64,000 nucleotides of DNA from Proteles cristata cristata (lineage: Eukaryota; Chordata; Mammalia; Carnivora; Hyaenidae): the NCBI GenBank assembly GCA_017311185.1, contig JAESUZ010002601.1, positions 930,001 to 994,000 on the forward strand, read 5' to 3'. Position numbers and translations under genes: made by a program. The notes beneath the pieces are model-generated. The model did no database searches. It worked only from the letters and a program-made list of their open reading frames with translations, and was not told where the DNA came from. Numbering within the stretch: position 1 is the stretch's first letter; the number at the start of each line of letters is the position of its first letter. Shown one piece after another: positions 35,488 to 47,398 of the stretch.

Positions 35488-35699
35488 TGGGGTGCCTGGG
35501 TGGTTCAATCCGTTAGGTGTCCAACTTTGGCTCAGGTCATGATCTTGTGGTTCATGTGTTCTAGTCCCACATCCAACTCACTGCCTGTCAGCACAGATCC
35601 CACATCAGATCCTCTGTGCCCCCTTCCTCTCTGTAACTCCCCTACTCATGATCTCTCAAAAATAAAAAATTAACATTGAAGAAATGAAAAGAAAAAAAA
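35488..35699 (+). repeat. CAN SINE
   Basis: 'ggggtgcctgggtggttcaa', a diverged tRNA half ('gttctagtcccacatcc'), a shortened body and 'aaaaataaaaaattaacatt'. No convincing flanking duplication. Confidence 0.9.
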
Positions 35700-36195
35700 G
35701 TCAAGGGAAGCCTTTGTGAATGTAAACAGTGTATTCCAGAGTATAAAGCAAAAAAACGTGGAAAATATAGAGTCTCCGAAGGATGATCTAGAAGTTCCAA
35801 CAAAGTTTAAGAGTCTTGAAAGGAAAAAACACAGACATCAGAAAGAAAGGTCTAAAGATTCAGTTGAAAAGAGGCCAAACCTTTACCCATCTTGGTGAGA
35901 TTTCAAGATAAAGAAAGCCTTAGGGCTTCTGGAGTGGAAAGTCAGACAATAAGAAGATTATCAACACAAGTATTCACCTGAATGACATAAACTTTGGTAC
36001 ATAGTGTTGGAGGCTGGGAGACCATAGAACCAGGCTTTCAAAGCTCTGTGGGAATGGATTTTGGAACTATAATTCTGTACTCAGCCTAACTATGAAAGTA
36101 TGAGAGCAAGGAGAACTTTTCTGACCTGAAGGCTTGAAAACTTTAGCTCTTTTGCTTTTCAAACAACTTGAAGATATAGCCTAGGAAAATAAGAG

Positions 36196-36446
36196 AGGGG
36201 CACCTGGGTGGCTTAGTCGGTTGAGCATCCGACTTTCGCTTAGGTCATGATCTTGCGGTTCTTGGGTTCGAGCCCTGCGTCGGGCTCTGTGCTGACTGCC
36301 AGCTCGGAGCCTGGAGCCTGTTTCAGTCTGTGACTCCCCCTCTCTCTGACCCTCCCCTGCTCACACTGTCTCTCTCTCTCTCCTAGAAATAAATAAAAAC
36401 ATTAAAAAAAAAAAAGAAAGATAGAAGGAAAATACATGAAAAAAAA
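36196..36446 (+). repeat. CAN SINE, young-looking subgroup
   Basis: Near-consensus tRNA half ('ggttcgagccctgcgtcggg'), 'ctgactgccagctcggagcc', 'tctgaccctcccctgctcac' and 'cctagaaataaataaaaaca', sharing the linked changes of the 10,004 and 11,338 copies. The tail is long and mixed. 'gaaaataagaga' flanks it near 36,184-36,195 and 36,447-36,458. Confidence 0.96.
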
Positions 36447-36458
36447 AGAAAATAAGAG

Positions 36459-39386
36459 AGAAAAAACATAAAGGATAACATAGCATCTAAAAACCATGGA
36501 AATACTGGGAAGGGTCCAATTATAACAAATACCAAAATGCCAGCAATAATATCAAAGCAATTGGTTGAAATAAGTTCAATGAGGAAGGTCTTGCAGAAAA
36601 AAGTCCAATTTTACATAAATTTAGAGTTGAAATCTGCGTATTCTTTATTAGACAATGATGGTATAGGTTTCTTCTGGCAGGAAAAAAACAGTTAAAATCT
36701 CTAGGAAAGCCCAGGTTTTTAGATAAAGATAGAATAAATACATATATGTGGTAAGATTCAACTTTAATCTTAAAATGAGGCATGTTTTTGAATTAATTAA
36801 TGACCTCCTACAGAAAGATAATCCATTTGACCTTGATGGTTTTGTTAGAATATTCTGATAGCAAGATTTAATGAGATATTTCTTTATCTATGAAGGGTGA
36901 TACCTCTTGATTTTGAAAAGAAATGACCTATTCATAAGTGCCATTTACTAGACTTCAAGTTTAGAAGCAATCTCCAGTCAAAACAAAGAAGTCTTAACTA
37001 TAATCAGAGAATATAATGTAAATATAGAGGATCAAGGAGACATAATGGTAAAACCAAGAAAACTGAAAACAGAAAAGGTTGAGAAGAGACCTAAAATGGA
37101 GAGCCAATAGGTCACCTTCCTTGGAATGAGTCAAGAAGTAGGATTTTAAAGACTGTTGCTTAAAATTATAATGGTAACCCCTGGAATATTGGGCAAGATT
37201 ACCAATAATTGAAACATGCAAGAAACAACAGAAGTGGTGTTGGATTTCTTTCACTGTAGAATATACTGGGTTGATAAATCAAGAATAGAACATTCCTAAA
37301 TTTTTAAAGCTACAATTGTCACCCCAGGAGAATTAAAAACAAAATAGTTCAAAAAGATTAATTATTTAAAATGGGACTATAGGGGTAAGGGAAAGTAGCA
37401 AGAGAGATGTTTGTTTTTAATGTTACACATTCTGTATGTATGTCCTCAAATTCTTCTGCAGATTCTATAAATTACTAACAGTCACATGTGTTAAATGGAT
37501 TGAAAGAAGAGCACTGATAGACTCTTGGAAATTTTCACATTTGTCTGTATTTCATATGACAGGATTATGGAAACAAAGAAAAAAATGGAAACAAAGAGGC
37601 AACTGGAGAAGAATGGGTAGGATTTGGTGGTTTGGTAGATGACAGAACAGGATGGGGGTTTTTTTTTGTTTGTTTTTTTAAGGAATAAAACAAAGATGTA
37701 TAATCCTTTCAGACTCTGAGGAGCATAATCTAAACTTGAAGCTACTGAAAAAGTGATACAGATAATATACTTCTTTCTAAATTTACTGATGCCTCGGTGT
37801 TCCTTAATATTATTTCTGTGGGCTGCCCAAGAAATGAAAATGTGGCCACTGTATTAAGTGATATTTGTCATTAGGTCAAATATTTTTTTATTTAATTATA
37901 AATGTCAAATATATTATGCTAAAGAACCACCATTGACCAAAGGAAAGAATAAACAAAATAGCACTTTTCTGGTCAAAACTTTCAGGTCAACAAAATCTGA
38001 TGCTTCAGGTTAATAGTGTGTATATGGGCTCTACTGAATCTTTCGATGATTTGATTTGTGACTGGGGGAAATGCCTATGTTTTGTTGCATTCGAAACTCT
38101 CAAAGCTCCAGGGCTCTGAATATTAGAGTTTTCAGTGAGCTTCTAATCCTGCTCTGCTACCTTGAGCTGGGATGTTAGCAACTTCCTGTGCTTGATCCTA
38201 TTTACTTGATCCTGTTTACTACAAGTTTTCTTTTTTTTTTTTAACACCTAACTTGAAGCTGGGAAAAATAGAGCTCTTTTGAAACCTCCTCCTAAACTTT
38301 GAATTCTCCAGGTCCTCCTCCTCATTCACAGCCTGACATCATTCCCCTCTCAGGATTATTTGCTGAAGGCTTTTTGACTAAAATGCCACTTTTTTCATAC
38401 TGCAATTAGAAGAAAGCATTTTACAAAATCCATTTCAGTTTAGAACTATAGAACTTCTCTTTAGCAAATGGAAACAATCTCGAGATTAATAAAATTAATA
38501 AAATCTTTGAAACAGAGACCAAAGCTTCACTGAGCTCCTATTTTCCATTTTGCAGAGAATGATAATTATGTGTAAAATCACACAGAGAACTTGGCTCTCA
38601 CAGTTGCCTGACTGATATTCCAAGGGTATCCGAAAGAGATCTTCTCGGGAACCCTTATCTTTGGAGATGACAACATCTCCCCTTGCTGGAGGGCATTCTG
38701 TTTTTCCAGGTAAAATCTGAGTGAAAAAGCTGAGCGGTCAGATTGTTTTTGTTTTGGTTTGTGGTTGGGTTCTTGGCTTCCATGTTGTGAATGGCTAAAG
38801 TGGTGGATTTAGAAGAGGGAAGTAAATTATTTTCTTTTGATTTGGAGGAGAGGGATTGGAGAAAATATGAAAAAAAAATTTTTTTAGGAAAAGAAAATCT
38901 GAGAAGTAATACATCCTAGAATCACTTTATTAGGAAACAACCCCCCAGGAGGTTGTCACTGTCATCTTCGTGAAATCAGGCGGCTCACCTTTATGAGCAC
39001 TAGCAAAGCCACATTCCCTTTCTCGATGTGAATGTGTCCTTTATATAGTATTTGTACAAGGCATGACCTAAGCGTGGATTTGCAGCTGTTTCATAACCAC
39101 TGTGAAGTTTGCTGGCTCAGCTCCACAGAGCTGTGTCCAAACTTCAGGAACTCTTCTCAAGAAATGTGAATGTGGGAGGAGGACCACTTGTGGAATGATT
39201 TACTTTACCCAGAGTCGAGTGTTTTGCATGCAGAATGCAAGGCTGCTGTTCAGCAGGTTGTGTCCAAATGTAACTGACCAACGAGAGAAACTTTTTTTGG
39301 ACTTGACATCCAGCCTCAGAACTTCCCCTCTGCAGAACTTTGAACATAGGAAATAGCAACACTATGCAGCCTTATTTCTTCCAAGC
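36459..39386. other. 2.9 kb without recognised features
   Basis: AT-rich. T-runs occur near 37,660 and 38,230. None of the short ORFs (for example 39,102-39,356) has a recognisable product or paired splice sites. Confidence 0.4.
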
Positions 39387-39407
39387 AAGAATTGCCTGTG
39401 AATTTTT

Positions 39408-39569
39408 TTAATGTTTATTTTTTGAGAGAACGAGAGAGACACACAGATAGACCTGAAGCAGGCTCCAGGCTCTGAGCTGTCAGCACAGAACCTAATATGG
39501 GGCTCAAACTCACGGACCATGAGATCATGACCTGAGCCAAAGTCAGACACTTAACCAACTGAGCCACCC
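39408..39569 (-). repeat. CAN SINE
   Basis: Reverse copy with a shortened (GA)n body. The head complement ends at 'actgagccaccca', so the last few bases of the head are missing. A near-match duplication of about 20 bases beginning 'aagaattgc' flanks it (from 39,387 and from 39,570). Confidence 0.94.
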
Positions 39570-39957
39570 AAGAATTGCGTGTCAATTTTTAAGCTGATAG
39601 TTTAATCTGCTGAAAACAGAGATTCTGGTTTTCATGATGTAACTTGATTAGTCAGTGCAGTTGTGAAGATGAGATGGTGGTAGCTGAATGTTCCTGGCTT
39701 TCTCTCCTTGTCCTGAATGTCCTGGATGGACAGGGACTCTAAAGAGACGACAACTCAGATACTGTTACACTTATGTCATAATTCATTTGACCTGAGTTGC
39801 TATCCTCTTCCTTGCTTTATCCTGAGGCAAGCTGAAGTTATTTTCAAATGGTAGCCTAGGGGTCTAGCAGTCCCACTGAACATAATCCAATACAGTAATC
39901 AGAGGGAAGGATCCATTTCTACAAGAGCCTATGTGAAGGATTCAAAATAGAAATATT

Positions 39958-40091
39958 GGGGTGCCTGGGTAGCTCAGTCAGTGAAGCATCTGACTCTTGA
40001 TTTCCAGATAGGTCTTGATCTCAGGGTTATAAGTCCAAGCCTTGAGTTGTGTTCCACGCTGGTCAGGGAGCCTACTTAAGAAACAAAAAAA
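39958..40091 (+). repeat. Short-form CAN SINE
   Basis: 'ggggtgcctgggtagctcag', 'gatctcagggttataagtcc', 'gggagcctacttaagaaaca' and no CT body. The perfect 15-bp duplication 'caaaatagaaatatt' flanks it at 39,943-39,957 and 40,092-40,106. Confidence 0.93.
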
Positions 40092-40199
40092 CAAAATAGA
40101 AATATTTACAGACTCTTCTCTCAGTTTCCTATGCTGACAACAGGAGGCAGAACTAGCATTCCAGGTGAAGAGGTAAAACCAAATTAAATCCCATCCTTA

Positions 40200-40620
40200 C
40201 TATATATGGTGAGGGATAGGTTTCTAAAGGGAGTTAGATTGTATAGGGCACTTCGGTGTCAAAGCAGAACTTGGAATGTTTATCCTGAAAGTGATAGGAA
40301 ACCAGTGAAGACATTTGAAACAGAGGGGATGAAAGATATCTCTTATGGTGGGAGGTCAAAAACCTTAAGAAATAAGAGTAAGGAAGTAAAGAAACCTCTC
40401 AGAAGTTTCCTCATCTAGGCATGAGGTAGTAGGTGTGCAGTAGGGCCTGAGGTAGAAGAAAAAGGAGGGGCCTCTGTGGCTTGTGTCTCGCTGTGAAATG
40501 AACAGAGACAGTGACACAATCAGAGACAAGGATGGGGGTGGAGATTGTGAGGAGTGAGAACTGAGTGCTGGATGTGGGTACAGTTCAAGCAGGAGAGGTG
40601 ACAAGGACGGGGGCCGAGTG
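40200..40620 (+). repeat. L2-like old repeat
   Basis: 'aacttggaatgtttatcctg', 'gataggaaaccagtgaagac' and 'ggggatgaaagatatctctt' follow the same old repeat type seen around 27,280-27,790. Low identity and approximate ends. Confidence 0.45.
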
Positions 40621-41559
40621 AGGTAGATGCTTCCTCATTAAACGCACCGTGCATCATCCGAACCAGTGGCGCCAACCTAATTTCTGCTTCCACCTCTGGC
40701 TTGCTTATTTAGTAAGTGAGGGAAGACAGTGATGACTGTGGACACCACACCATATTTTTACAAGGTGCTTCTAGAAACCTGAATGAAGATCTGATTTTTC
40801 GAGTAGCTCTCCTGGCAACTCTCCCTCAGGAAAACCTGCTTGGTCAGCAGATGACATCTCTTCTCTGCTAATGTTTCTGTGGCTACCCCATGGGGTCAGG
40901 TGTGCTCTCCCTCTCTCCTCAGAAATATTTGGCCTCTCTGCAGAAAAATCCATATCCTGCTAAGCCATTCAGTCACATCTGTCCTCTCATGTTCTGCATT
41001 GTGATGAGTTAGAAACTTCTCTGTGGCTTTGCCTTCCCTTAGGGTTCCAGATATAAAGCAAAGGACAGATTCCTTCTACTTCCAGATTCCCATTGGCCTG
41101 AGGCAGGGCTGGGAACAGGAAAGAGGGCAGGAACCCTTCTCAGGATCACTCATCAGCCTCCTACCTCAACAGTCTCCAACTAGTCATGTGGTCTTGTGAT
41201 TTATAGCATGAACTTCAAGTTCTGAGTCATTCAAGGATCTTAAGCCTTTAATACTTGAAAATCAGACTTCTGAGGCTCACAAATTTTTTTCAGGTTATTC
41301 TCCATGCCAGGGGCTTTAAGGTCTCTTTTGAAACTCGGTACTTGAGCACCAGTTTTTTTTCTTCTCTCAAATTCTTAAACAACCTTGTGAAGAAAAAATG
41401 GGGAGGGAGGAGGAAGAACCGAGTGTGTGGATATCAGAATCTATTTTTCATAGATGGCTACCATGCATTTCTTGTAAAGTGTGATATTGACACCCTCCCA
41501 TTTATGATTCTTATGGAGTCCATATCCCTCCTTGCATTTGGGTCACCAGCAAAGTATGA

Positions 41560-41945
41560 TAGAAGTTATGCTTTGGGACTTCTAAGAGTAGATTCTGAAA
41601 CCTCATGCTCTTCTGCCTGTTCTTTAGGGATAATCATGCTTGGAATCCAGAAGCCATATTGTGAGGGACCCCAAATCATGTGGAGAGGTGTGTGTGGGTG
41701 TTGCACAAGAGCTCCAACTGAGGTCCCAACCAGAAGGCAACATCAACCACCAGTTCTGAGGCTGAGAAAGCCATTAAAAGGATTTCAGTAGTTGGCTACC
41801 TTCTAATTACAACTGCTTGAGAGACCATAAGTGACAACCTGCTAGTTGTATCCAGTCAGCTTGCAAAATAGAAGATAGTTATTGCTGTTTTAACCCACTA
41901 AGTTTTGGAGTGATCCCTTATGCAACAATAGGGAATCAGTAGGGT
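41560..41945 (+). mobile_element. MLT1-like MaLR LTR remnant
   Basis: The 3' end 'ctgttttaacccactaagtt' followed by 'ttggagtgatcccttatgc' and 'aacaatagggaatc' is the standard MLT1-type LTR terminus. Upstream 'agaagccatattgtgaggga' also fits. The 178-codon frame at 41,255-41,791 overlaps this LTR and is not judged a gene. Confidence 0.6.
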
Positions 41946-42479
41946 GTTGTTGTTATCTATATTCCTGTAAAACAGGTGATCCCCCAACTTAACCATTTTG
42001 TTATAGCTCTTGGTTTTGTGGATCAGGAATTTAGGAAGGTCTTGGCTAGGAAATTTATCTCTGATCCACATAGTGGATCACTATTAGCTGTGGTGGCTGG
42101 GACCATAAAATGCTTCTTCAGTCATGGACCTCAGAACTCTGCGGGTTCACCGCCTTTCCCTATCGCTCCTTTTCTTTCCCTGCTCTCCTCCTCCCCATGA
42201 TCTGTTCCTACAGAGCCTCTTTCCATGGCTTATACTTCCCACAGCATTTTGATGGAGGATAGTTAAACTTCTTATAGGGCAGCTGGCTTTCAAGAGACCA
42301 AGCTGCTAGTCATTGTAAGGCTAGGAACTAGTTGGCATAATTTTTGTGCCAATAAAATATATTGCTCAAAGTCTATTCCTCAAAGCTGTCACAGGGCCTG
42401 AGTAGATTCAAAGAGAGGAGAAATAGATCAAACCTCTGAAGGGAAAAGTGTAAAAAATTGCAGCCTCCGTGGATAAAGC

Positions 42480-42655
42480 AAGAACCTCGCTTTTATCTCA
42501 AAGTGTTACTTCGTAAATCTTTATATGCCCCATTTTATGGATGAAAAAGCTGAAACTAGAAGGAAGTAATTTGTCAAAATTACTTAATTTTGAAGGACCA
42601 GCATCTGGATTCAAATCTGAGTAGTCCATTAATCCTAACTGTGATCTCATTCAAC
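42480..42655 (-). repeat. MIR SINE, reverse
   Basis: 'ccccattttatggatgaaaa' and 'ggattcaaatctgagtagtc' are reverse-MIR phrases. Degraded. Confidence 0.68.
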
Positions 42656-42704
42656 ATCTACTCCTTGCAAAGATAGTAACTATACAATTTATACTATATT
42701 TTCT

Positions 42705-44850
42705 TTTTTAAATTGAGATATAATTGACATATAACATTGTGTTAGTTTTGGGTGTAAAACATAATGATTTGATATTTGTATATATTGGAAATGATCACAA
42801 TTAGTCTGATTCACATCCATCACCACACATTGTTACAAATGGGTTTTTTTGTTTTTGAAAATGGGAACTTTTAAAGTCTACTCCCTCAACTCTGAAATGT
42901 GTAATACAGCCACCATGTTGTACATTATATTCTCAGGACTTATTTTATAACTGGAAGTTTGTACCTTTGGGCTCTCTTCACCCACTCACCTACCTCTCAA
43001 CCCTCACCTCTGGTAACCACCAAACTATTCTCTGTATCTCTGTTTAGGGGGTTGGTTGGTTGGCTGGTTGGTTTAGTTGCCACAAATAAGTAAGATCATT
43101 TGGTATTGCTCTTTATTACTTTTTTCACTTTGCATATGCCCTCAAGGTCTGTCCATGTTGTCCCAAATGGCAAGAGATCTTTCTTTTTTATGGCTGAATA
43201 CTATTCCAATCTGGGGGGAAATGTTATCATGGTTGTTGTTGTTGTTGTTGTTGTTTTATCCATTCATGTGTCCTTGTACATTTAGGTTGCTTCTATGTAT
43301 TAGCCATTGTGAGCAATGCTGTTATGAATGTGGCAGTGCAGATAGTTTTCAGGTTTTTTTTTTTTTTTTCATTTTCTTCCTATAACAACCCAGAAGTAGA
43401 ATCGTTGGATCATATGGTGCCTGTATTTTTCACGTTTTGAGGAAACTCCATACTACTTTCCAGAGTGGCTGTACCAATTTACGGTCTCACCAACAATGGA
43501 TGAGGTTTCCTTTTGTTCCACATCCTTGCCAACATTTGTCTTTTTGATACTAGCCATTCTAATAGATGTGAGGTGATAACCTCATTGTGGTTTTGATTTG
43601 TATTTCCTTCATGATTAGTGATGTGGAGCACTTTTACAAGTATCTGTTGGTCATTTGTATATCATCTTTGGAAAAATGTGTCTTGAGTTCCCCTCTATTT
43701 TTAAAATCAGATTTATTTATTTATTTATTTTTGCTATTTAATTGTAAGAGTTCTTTATGTATTTTGGATATTAACACCTTGGCAAATATGTCTTGCGAAT
43801 ATTTTCTAATTTAATGGTTGTTTTCATTTTATTGATTGTTTCCTTTGTTATCCAAGAGGTTTTTAGTTTGATGTAGTCGCACTTGTTTGTTTTTGCTTTT
43901 GTTGACTTTGCTTTCATGTCAAATCCAACAAATAATTGCCAAGACTGATACCAAGGAGCTTAACCCCTATGTTTTCCTCTAGGAGTTTTAAGGTTTTAGG
44001 TCTTCTGTTTAAGTATGTAAATTAGGCATTTATCTGTATGATGTAGGGGTCCAGCTACATTCTAATGTATAGAGCTGTCCAATTTTCCCAGCACCGTTTA
44101 CTGAAGATACTGTTCTTTCCCCATTATATATTTCTTGCCTCCTTTGTCATAAATTAATCCTGTGTATATTGGTTTATTTCTAGGCTCTCCATTCTGTTCC
44201 ACTGATCTATGTGTCTGTTTTTGTGCCAGTACCATACTGTTTTGATTACTACTGCTTTGTAATCTAGTTTGACCTCAGGAAGTGTGATGCCTCCAGCTTT
44301 GTCCTTAGGATTGCTTTGTCTATTCTGAATCTTTTGTAGTTTCCTGTAAAAGTTGAATTTTCTGTTTTTATTTGTCTGAAAAATTCCATTGGAACTTTTA
44401 TAGGGATTGCATTGCATGTGTAGATTGCTTAGGATAGTATGAAAATTTTAACAATATTATCCATGAGTATGGAATATCTGTGTCTTCAGTTTTTTCATCA
44501 GTATCTTATAGTTTTAAAGGTACAGGTTTTTGACCTACTTTGGTTAAGTTTATTCCTAGGTATTTTATTCTTTTTGATCTCATTAGAAATGCTTTCTTAA
44601 TTTCTCTGATAGTTGATTAGTATCTAGAAATGCAACAGATTTCTGTATGCTGATTTTTATACCCTGCAAGTTTACTGAATTCATTTATTCTAACAGGTTT
44701 TTCATGGAGTCCTTGGGATTTTTCATATGTAATATCATGTCATTGGCCACAGTTTTACTTCTTTCAGATTTAGATGCCTTTTATTTCTTGCTTAACAACT
44801 TATGCAATATTTTCTCAATCCTAGAGTGCTGTCTTTAGTAAGGAGGCTAT
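42705..44850 (-). mobile_element. L1, 2.1 kb 5'-truncated, reverse
   Basis: The largest LINE fragment here. On the minus strand it runs from the C-terminal third of ORF2 (right) to the 3' UTR and A-rich end (left, 'aaattgagatataattgac'). The frame at 44,154-44,417 (-) reads ...[15 protein letters not shown]... and ...[14 protein letters not shown]..., characteristic of the region after the L1 reverse transcriptase. Stops and shifts break the rest, so it cannot move itself. Internal (GTT)n lies at about 43,222-43,254 and poly-T at 43,356-43,370. Confidence 0.93.
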
Positions 44851-44884
44851 TATCTCTGCCCTACCCCAAGTACAAGCATATGCA

Positions 44885-44893
44885 TGTGTGTGT

Positions 44894-44933
<40 letters not shown>
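44885..44933. repeat. (TG)n-(CA)n microsatellite
   Basis: 'gcatgtgtgtgtgtacacac' followed by a pure CA run. The TG and CA halves are complementary, so the tract can fold on itself. Confidence 0.95.
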
Positions 44934-44937
<4 letters not shown>

Positions 44938-46689
44938 GCTTTAATGTTTTCTAAAGCTAGAGTATTCTAAATAGCTTGATCATAGGCCTAACTCTGAACC
45001 TTAGGGCCAGGAATATGGAATATTATAACTGTCAAACTCAGTATCACAGGTTTGAAGGAATAGTTCCCAGAAGGATGGAAAGATAAAAAGTAATAAAATT
45101 TCACTAGACATGCCATTGCTTTTTGTTTATAATGATCCCATTGCATCCTGAAAGGCTGATAGGATCCTCCCTGAAGACTGTAATTTAAGTGCTTGGGGGA
45201 AAGTATGAGATGTAAGCCTTGGAGGAGATCTAATCCAAAGAATTGATTGGAGCTCTGTCAACTGATTATTAACTCATTGTGGTTTTCCATGTTGTTGAGC
45301 CTAAGATCCTTTTGTTTTTCCTAAGAATCTGATAACTTCATATAGAATTAAATGGAAGCTAGCTGAAGGTGATCCTTTGTTTTCAAGTGCTCTACTTTGT
45401 AGTTGGGCCCTTCATGTTCATGTTCTGTAGATGTTCAGTGAATTCGAATTAAGGACATGAAGGTACTTGGCCTTATGAGCTCTTGATTAAACACAGTATA
45501 AGTTCTAATTAAAACATTTCTGATAGAAACAGTCTTCATGATTTCCAGTTGCATTCTTCTTCTTTTTTTAATGAACTAAGCTTCTTTAATTTTCTTCTTA
45601 AAAATTTTATTTGGATGAGGTCAGAAATTGGGGAATTTCTCTTCCATTACTCACACTGCTTCCCAGCTGCTGGCCTCATGTTCCCTTGACACTCTGTAGA
45701 GGAGACATCCATGATCCACAGCTCTGCTGTCATGTACATCATACTTGACAGAGAAGCCCCACCCTCCCAAAATGTCCCTGGTTGCTGCTGGTGGCCTGAG
45801 TTCTGGATGCCTCCTGGCTTCACATTTATATTAATGAGTCTCTTCACTCCGTCTGAACTTCCTAATATCAAATCAGAAATAAAGCCAAATAGGTGAGTTG
45901 ACTTTTGGGAGCCCTAAGGAAATTCTCTCTTGAAAACTTCTGAGGCCTTCTGGAAGATTATTTGTCAATTGTACGTACAGTCTCATCATTTCTCTTGCCA
46001 CACAGTTGAGCCCAAGATGACTTTTGTCCCTTCAATTTAACAAGATGTGCTTTAGTTAAGATGGAAATAAAATAGGGGAAGGAAATAAAAGAATTTCATG
46101 AACTTGGACTCAGACACATTTCCATGAGAGCACTCAGATAATCATGTCTATAGCTGGATGGTTGAATTATAATGATCTTGGCACAGTGAAAATGAAAGCA
46201 GATTTTAACTTTGGAAAAAAGTATCAAAAAAAAAAAAAAGCGGCTGTTGTCTTCGCCCCTCCAGAAGAGAGCAAAGAAGTGGACATTGATAGTTGAGGTT
46301 TACTCAGGGGGGAGGAAAAAGTTAATTACATTCAATAAAGGGTAAGAAAATCCTTTGTCTCTATTAATCATGTATATTGCTAACCCCAAATCCTGGTTAT
46401 CTCTTCCTACCACACCCCACCCCACCTTTTCCTTAACCATAATTTTCAACTTCTATCCTTCCACTTCTTCCAACCCCTTCCCATGGATAGTGCTGTTCGG
46501 CACAACTTCCCACCCCGTCCTTGCTGTCCCTGCCTTCAGCCTTTTTCTGGCTTTACCTCCTTACTCCCTTGACCAAATTAATTGCCTTCAGAGCAGCAAT
46601 CTACATTCTCTTGCCTCTATGTCCTTCTGCTATCTCGTCCCTGCTACTCTCCAACCTTAGTTTCTGCATTCTCATCCCCAGGTTTTATC
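44934..46689. other. No recognised gene
   Basis: Unique-looking, with an A-run at about 46,229-46,241. Pyrimidine-rich, possibly L2-derived sequence lies at 46,380-46,690. Frames there are low-complexity and not convincing. Confidence 0.4.
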
Positions 46690-46960
46690 AGCCTCCAGTG
46701 GAAGGCAAGGTGTTGTTAGTGAATGAGAATGACTACTCTGACATCTGGCAGGTATGTTCCTGCCCAGCTTTGCCACTTCCTGGCTGGTGATCAGGCTAAG
46801 TTATTTTTAACTAGTTACCTTCTCTGACATGTGAGATTTAAAATCACTCCTTCCTCATAAACTTCTGATGATTAAAAGTACCTGTTCAACTAAAGACTAG
46901 TACTTGGCCCATTAAAAAGTAGTCAGTAAACATTAAGTATTGCTATTGCTATTGTTGTCT
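46690..46960 (+). repeat. MIR SINE
   Basis: 'gccacttcctggctggtgat', 'gttaccttctctgacatgtg', 'tcctcataaacttctgatga' and 'agtcagtaaacattaagtat' follow the MIR consensus. Confidence 0.72.
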
Positions 46961-47044
46961 TGTTAGAATTCCACATCTGTGTGAACAGATGCTGCTAACG
47001 CAACTACGAATACATAGTTTCTAACTTTGGTTTTAAGTGGAAGT

Positions 47045-47398
47045 CTTTACGATGGCCATTCAAAGCCCTGCACATTCTGGTCCCTCTGTTATCTTTCTGA
47101 ACTCCTCTCTTCTGACTGTCCCCTCGACTCCATAACATACACATTTTTTTTTTTCCAGCACAGAGCCTGACACGGGGCTCGAACCCATGAACCGTGAGAT
47201 CATGACCTAAGCGAAAGTCGGACGCTTAACCGACTAAGCCACCCAGGCGCCCCCCATAACATACACACTCACCCAAGTGTAAGTTCCATGAGAGCAGGGA
47301 ATTTTGTCTGTTTTTGTTAATTTCTGTATTTTCAATACCTAGAATTGTTCCTGGCACATAGTAGGTACTCTGTAAATATTTGTTGAATGAATGAGTCC
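47045..47398 (+). repeat. L2 LINE 3' end, split by a SINE
   Basis: 'gtaagttccatgagagcagg', 'gttcctggcacatagtaggt' and the closing 'atttgttgaatgaatgagt' are the L2 3' terminus. The upstream part 'cctgcacattctggtccctc' fits too. It is interrupted by the SINE at 47,144-47,254. Confidence 0.85.
47144..47254 (-). repeat. Half-length CAN SINE (tRNA half only)
   Basis: Only about 110 bases: a run of T is joined directly to the complement of 'cagcacagagcc...', then a near-consensus tRNA-related half ending 'ccacccaggcgcccc'. The CT-rich body is absent. The perfect 13-bp duplication 'cataacatacaca' flanks it at 47,131-47,143 and 47,255-47,267, so it integrated in this short form. Confidence 0.93.

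Noticed and set aside
41255..41791. 178-codon plus-strand open frame, among the longest here
   Set aside because: It has no recognisable domain, its second half runs through an MLT1-like LTR, and there are no paired splice sites or promoter.
46683..46752. Exon-like 70-base segment between 'catccccag' and 'CAG|gtatgt'
   Set aside because: It lies at the edge of a MIR element, the frame is unremarkable, and its phase does not fit MAPRE2 in an obvious way. Probably a pseudo-exon.
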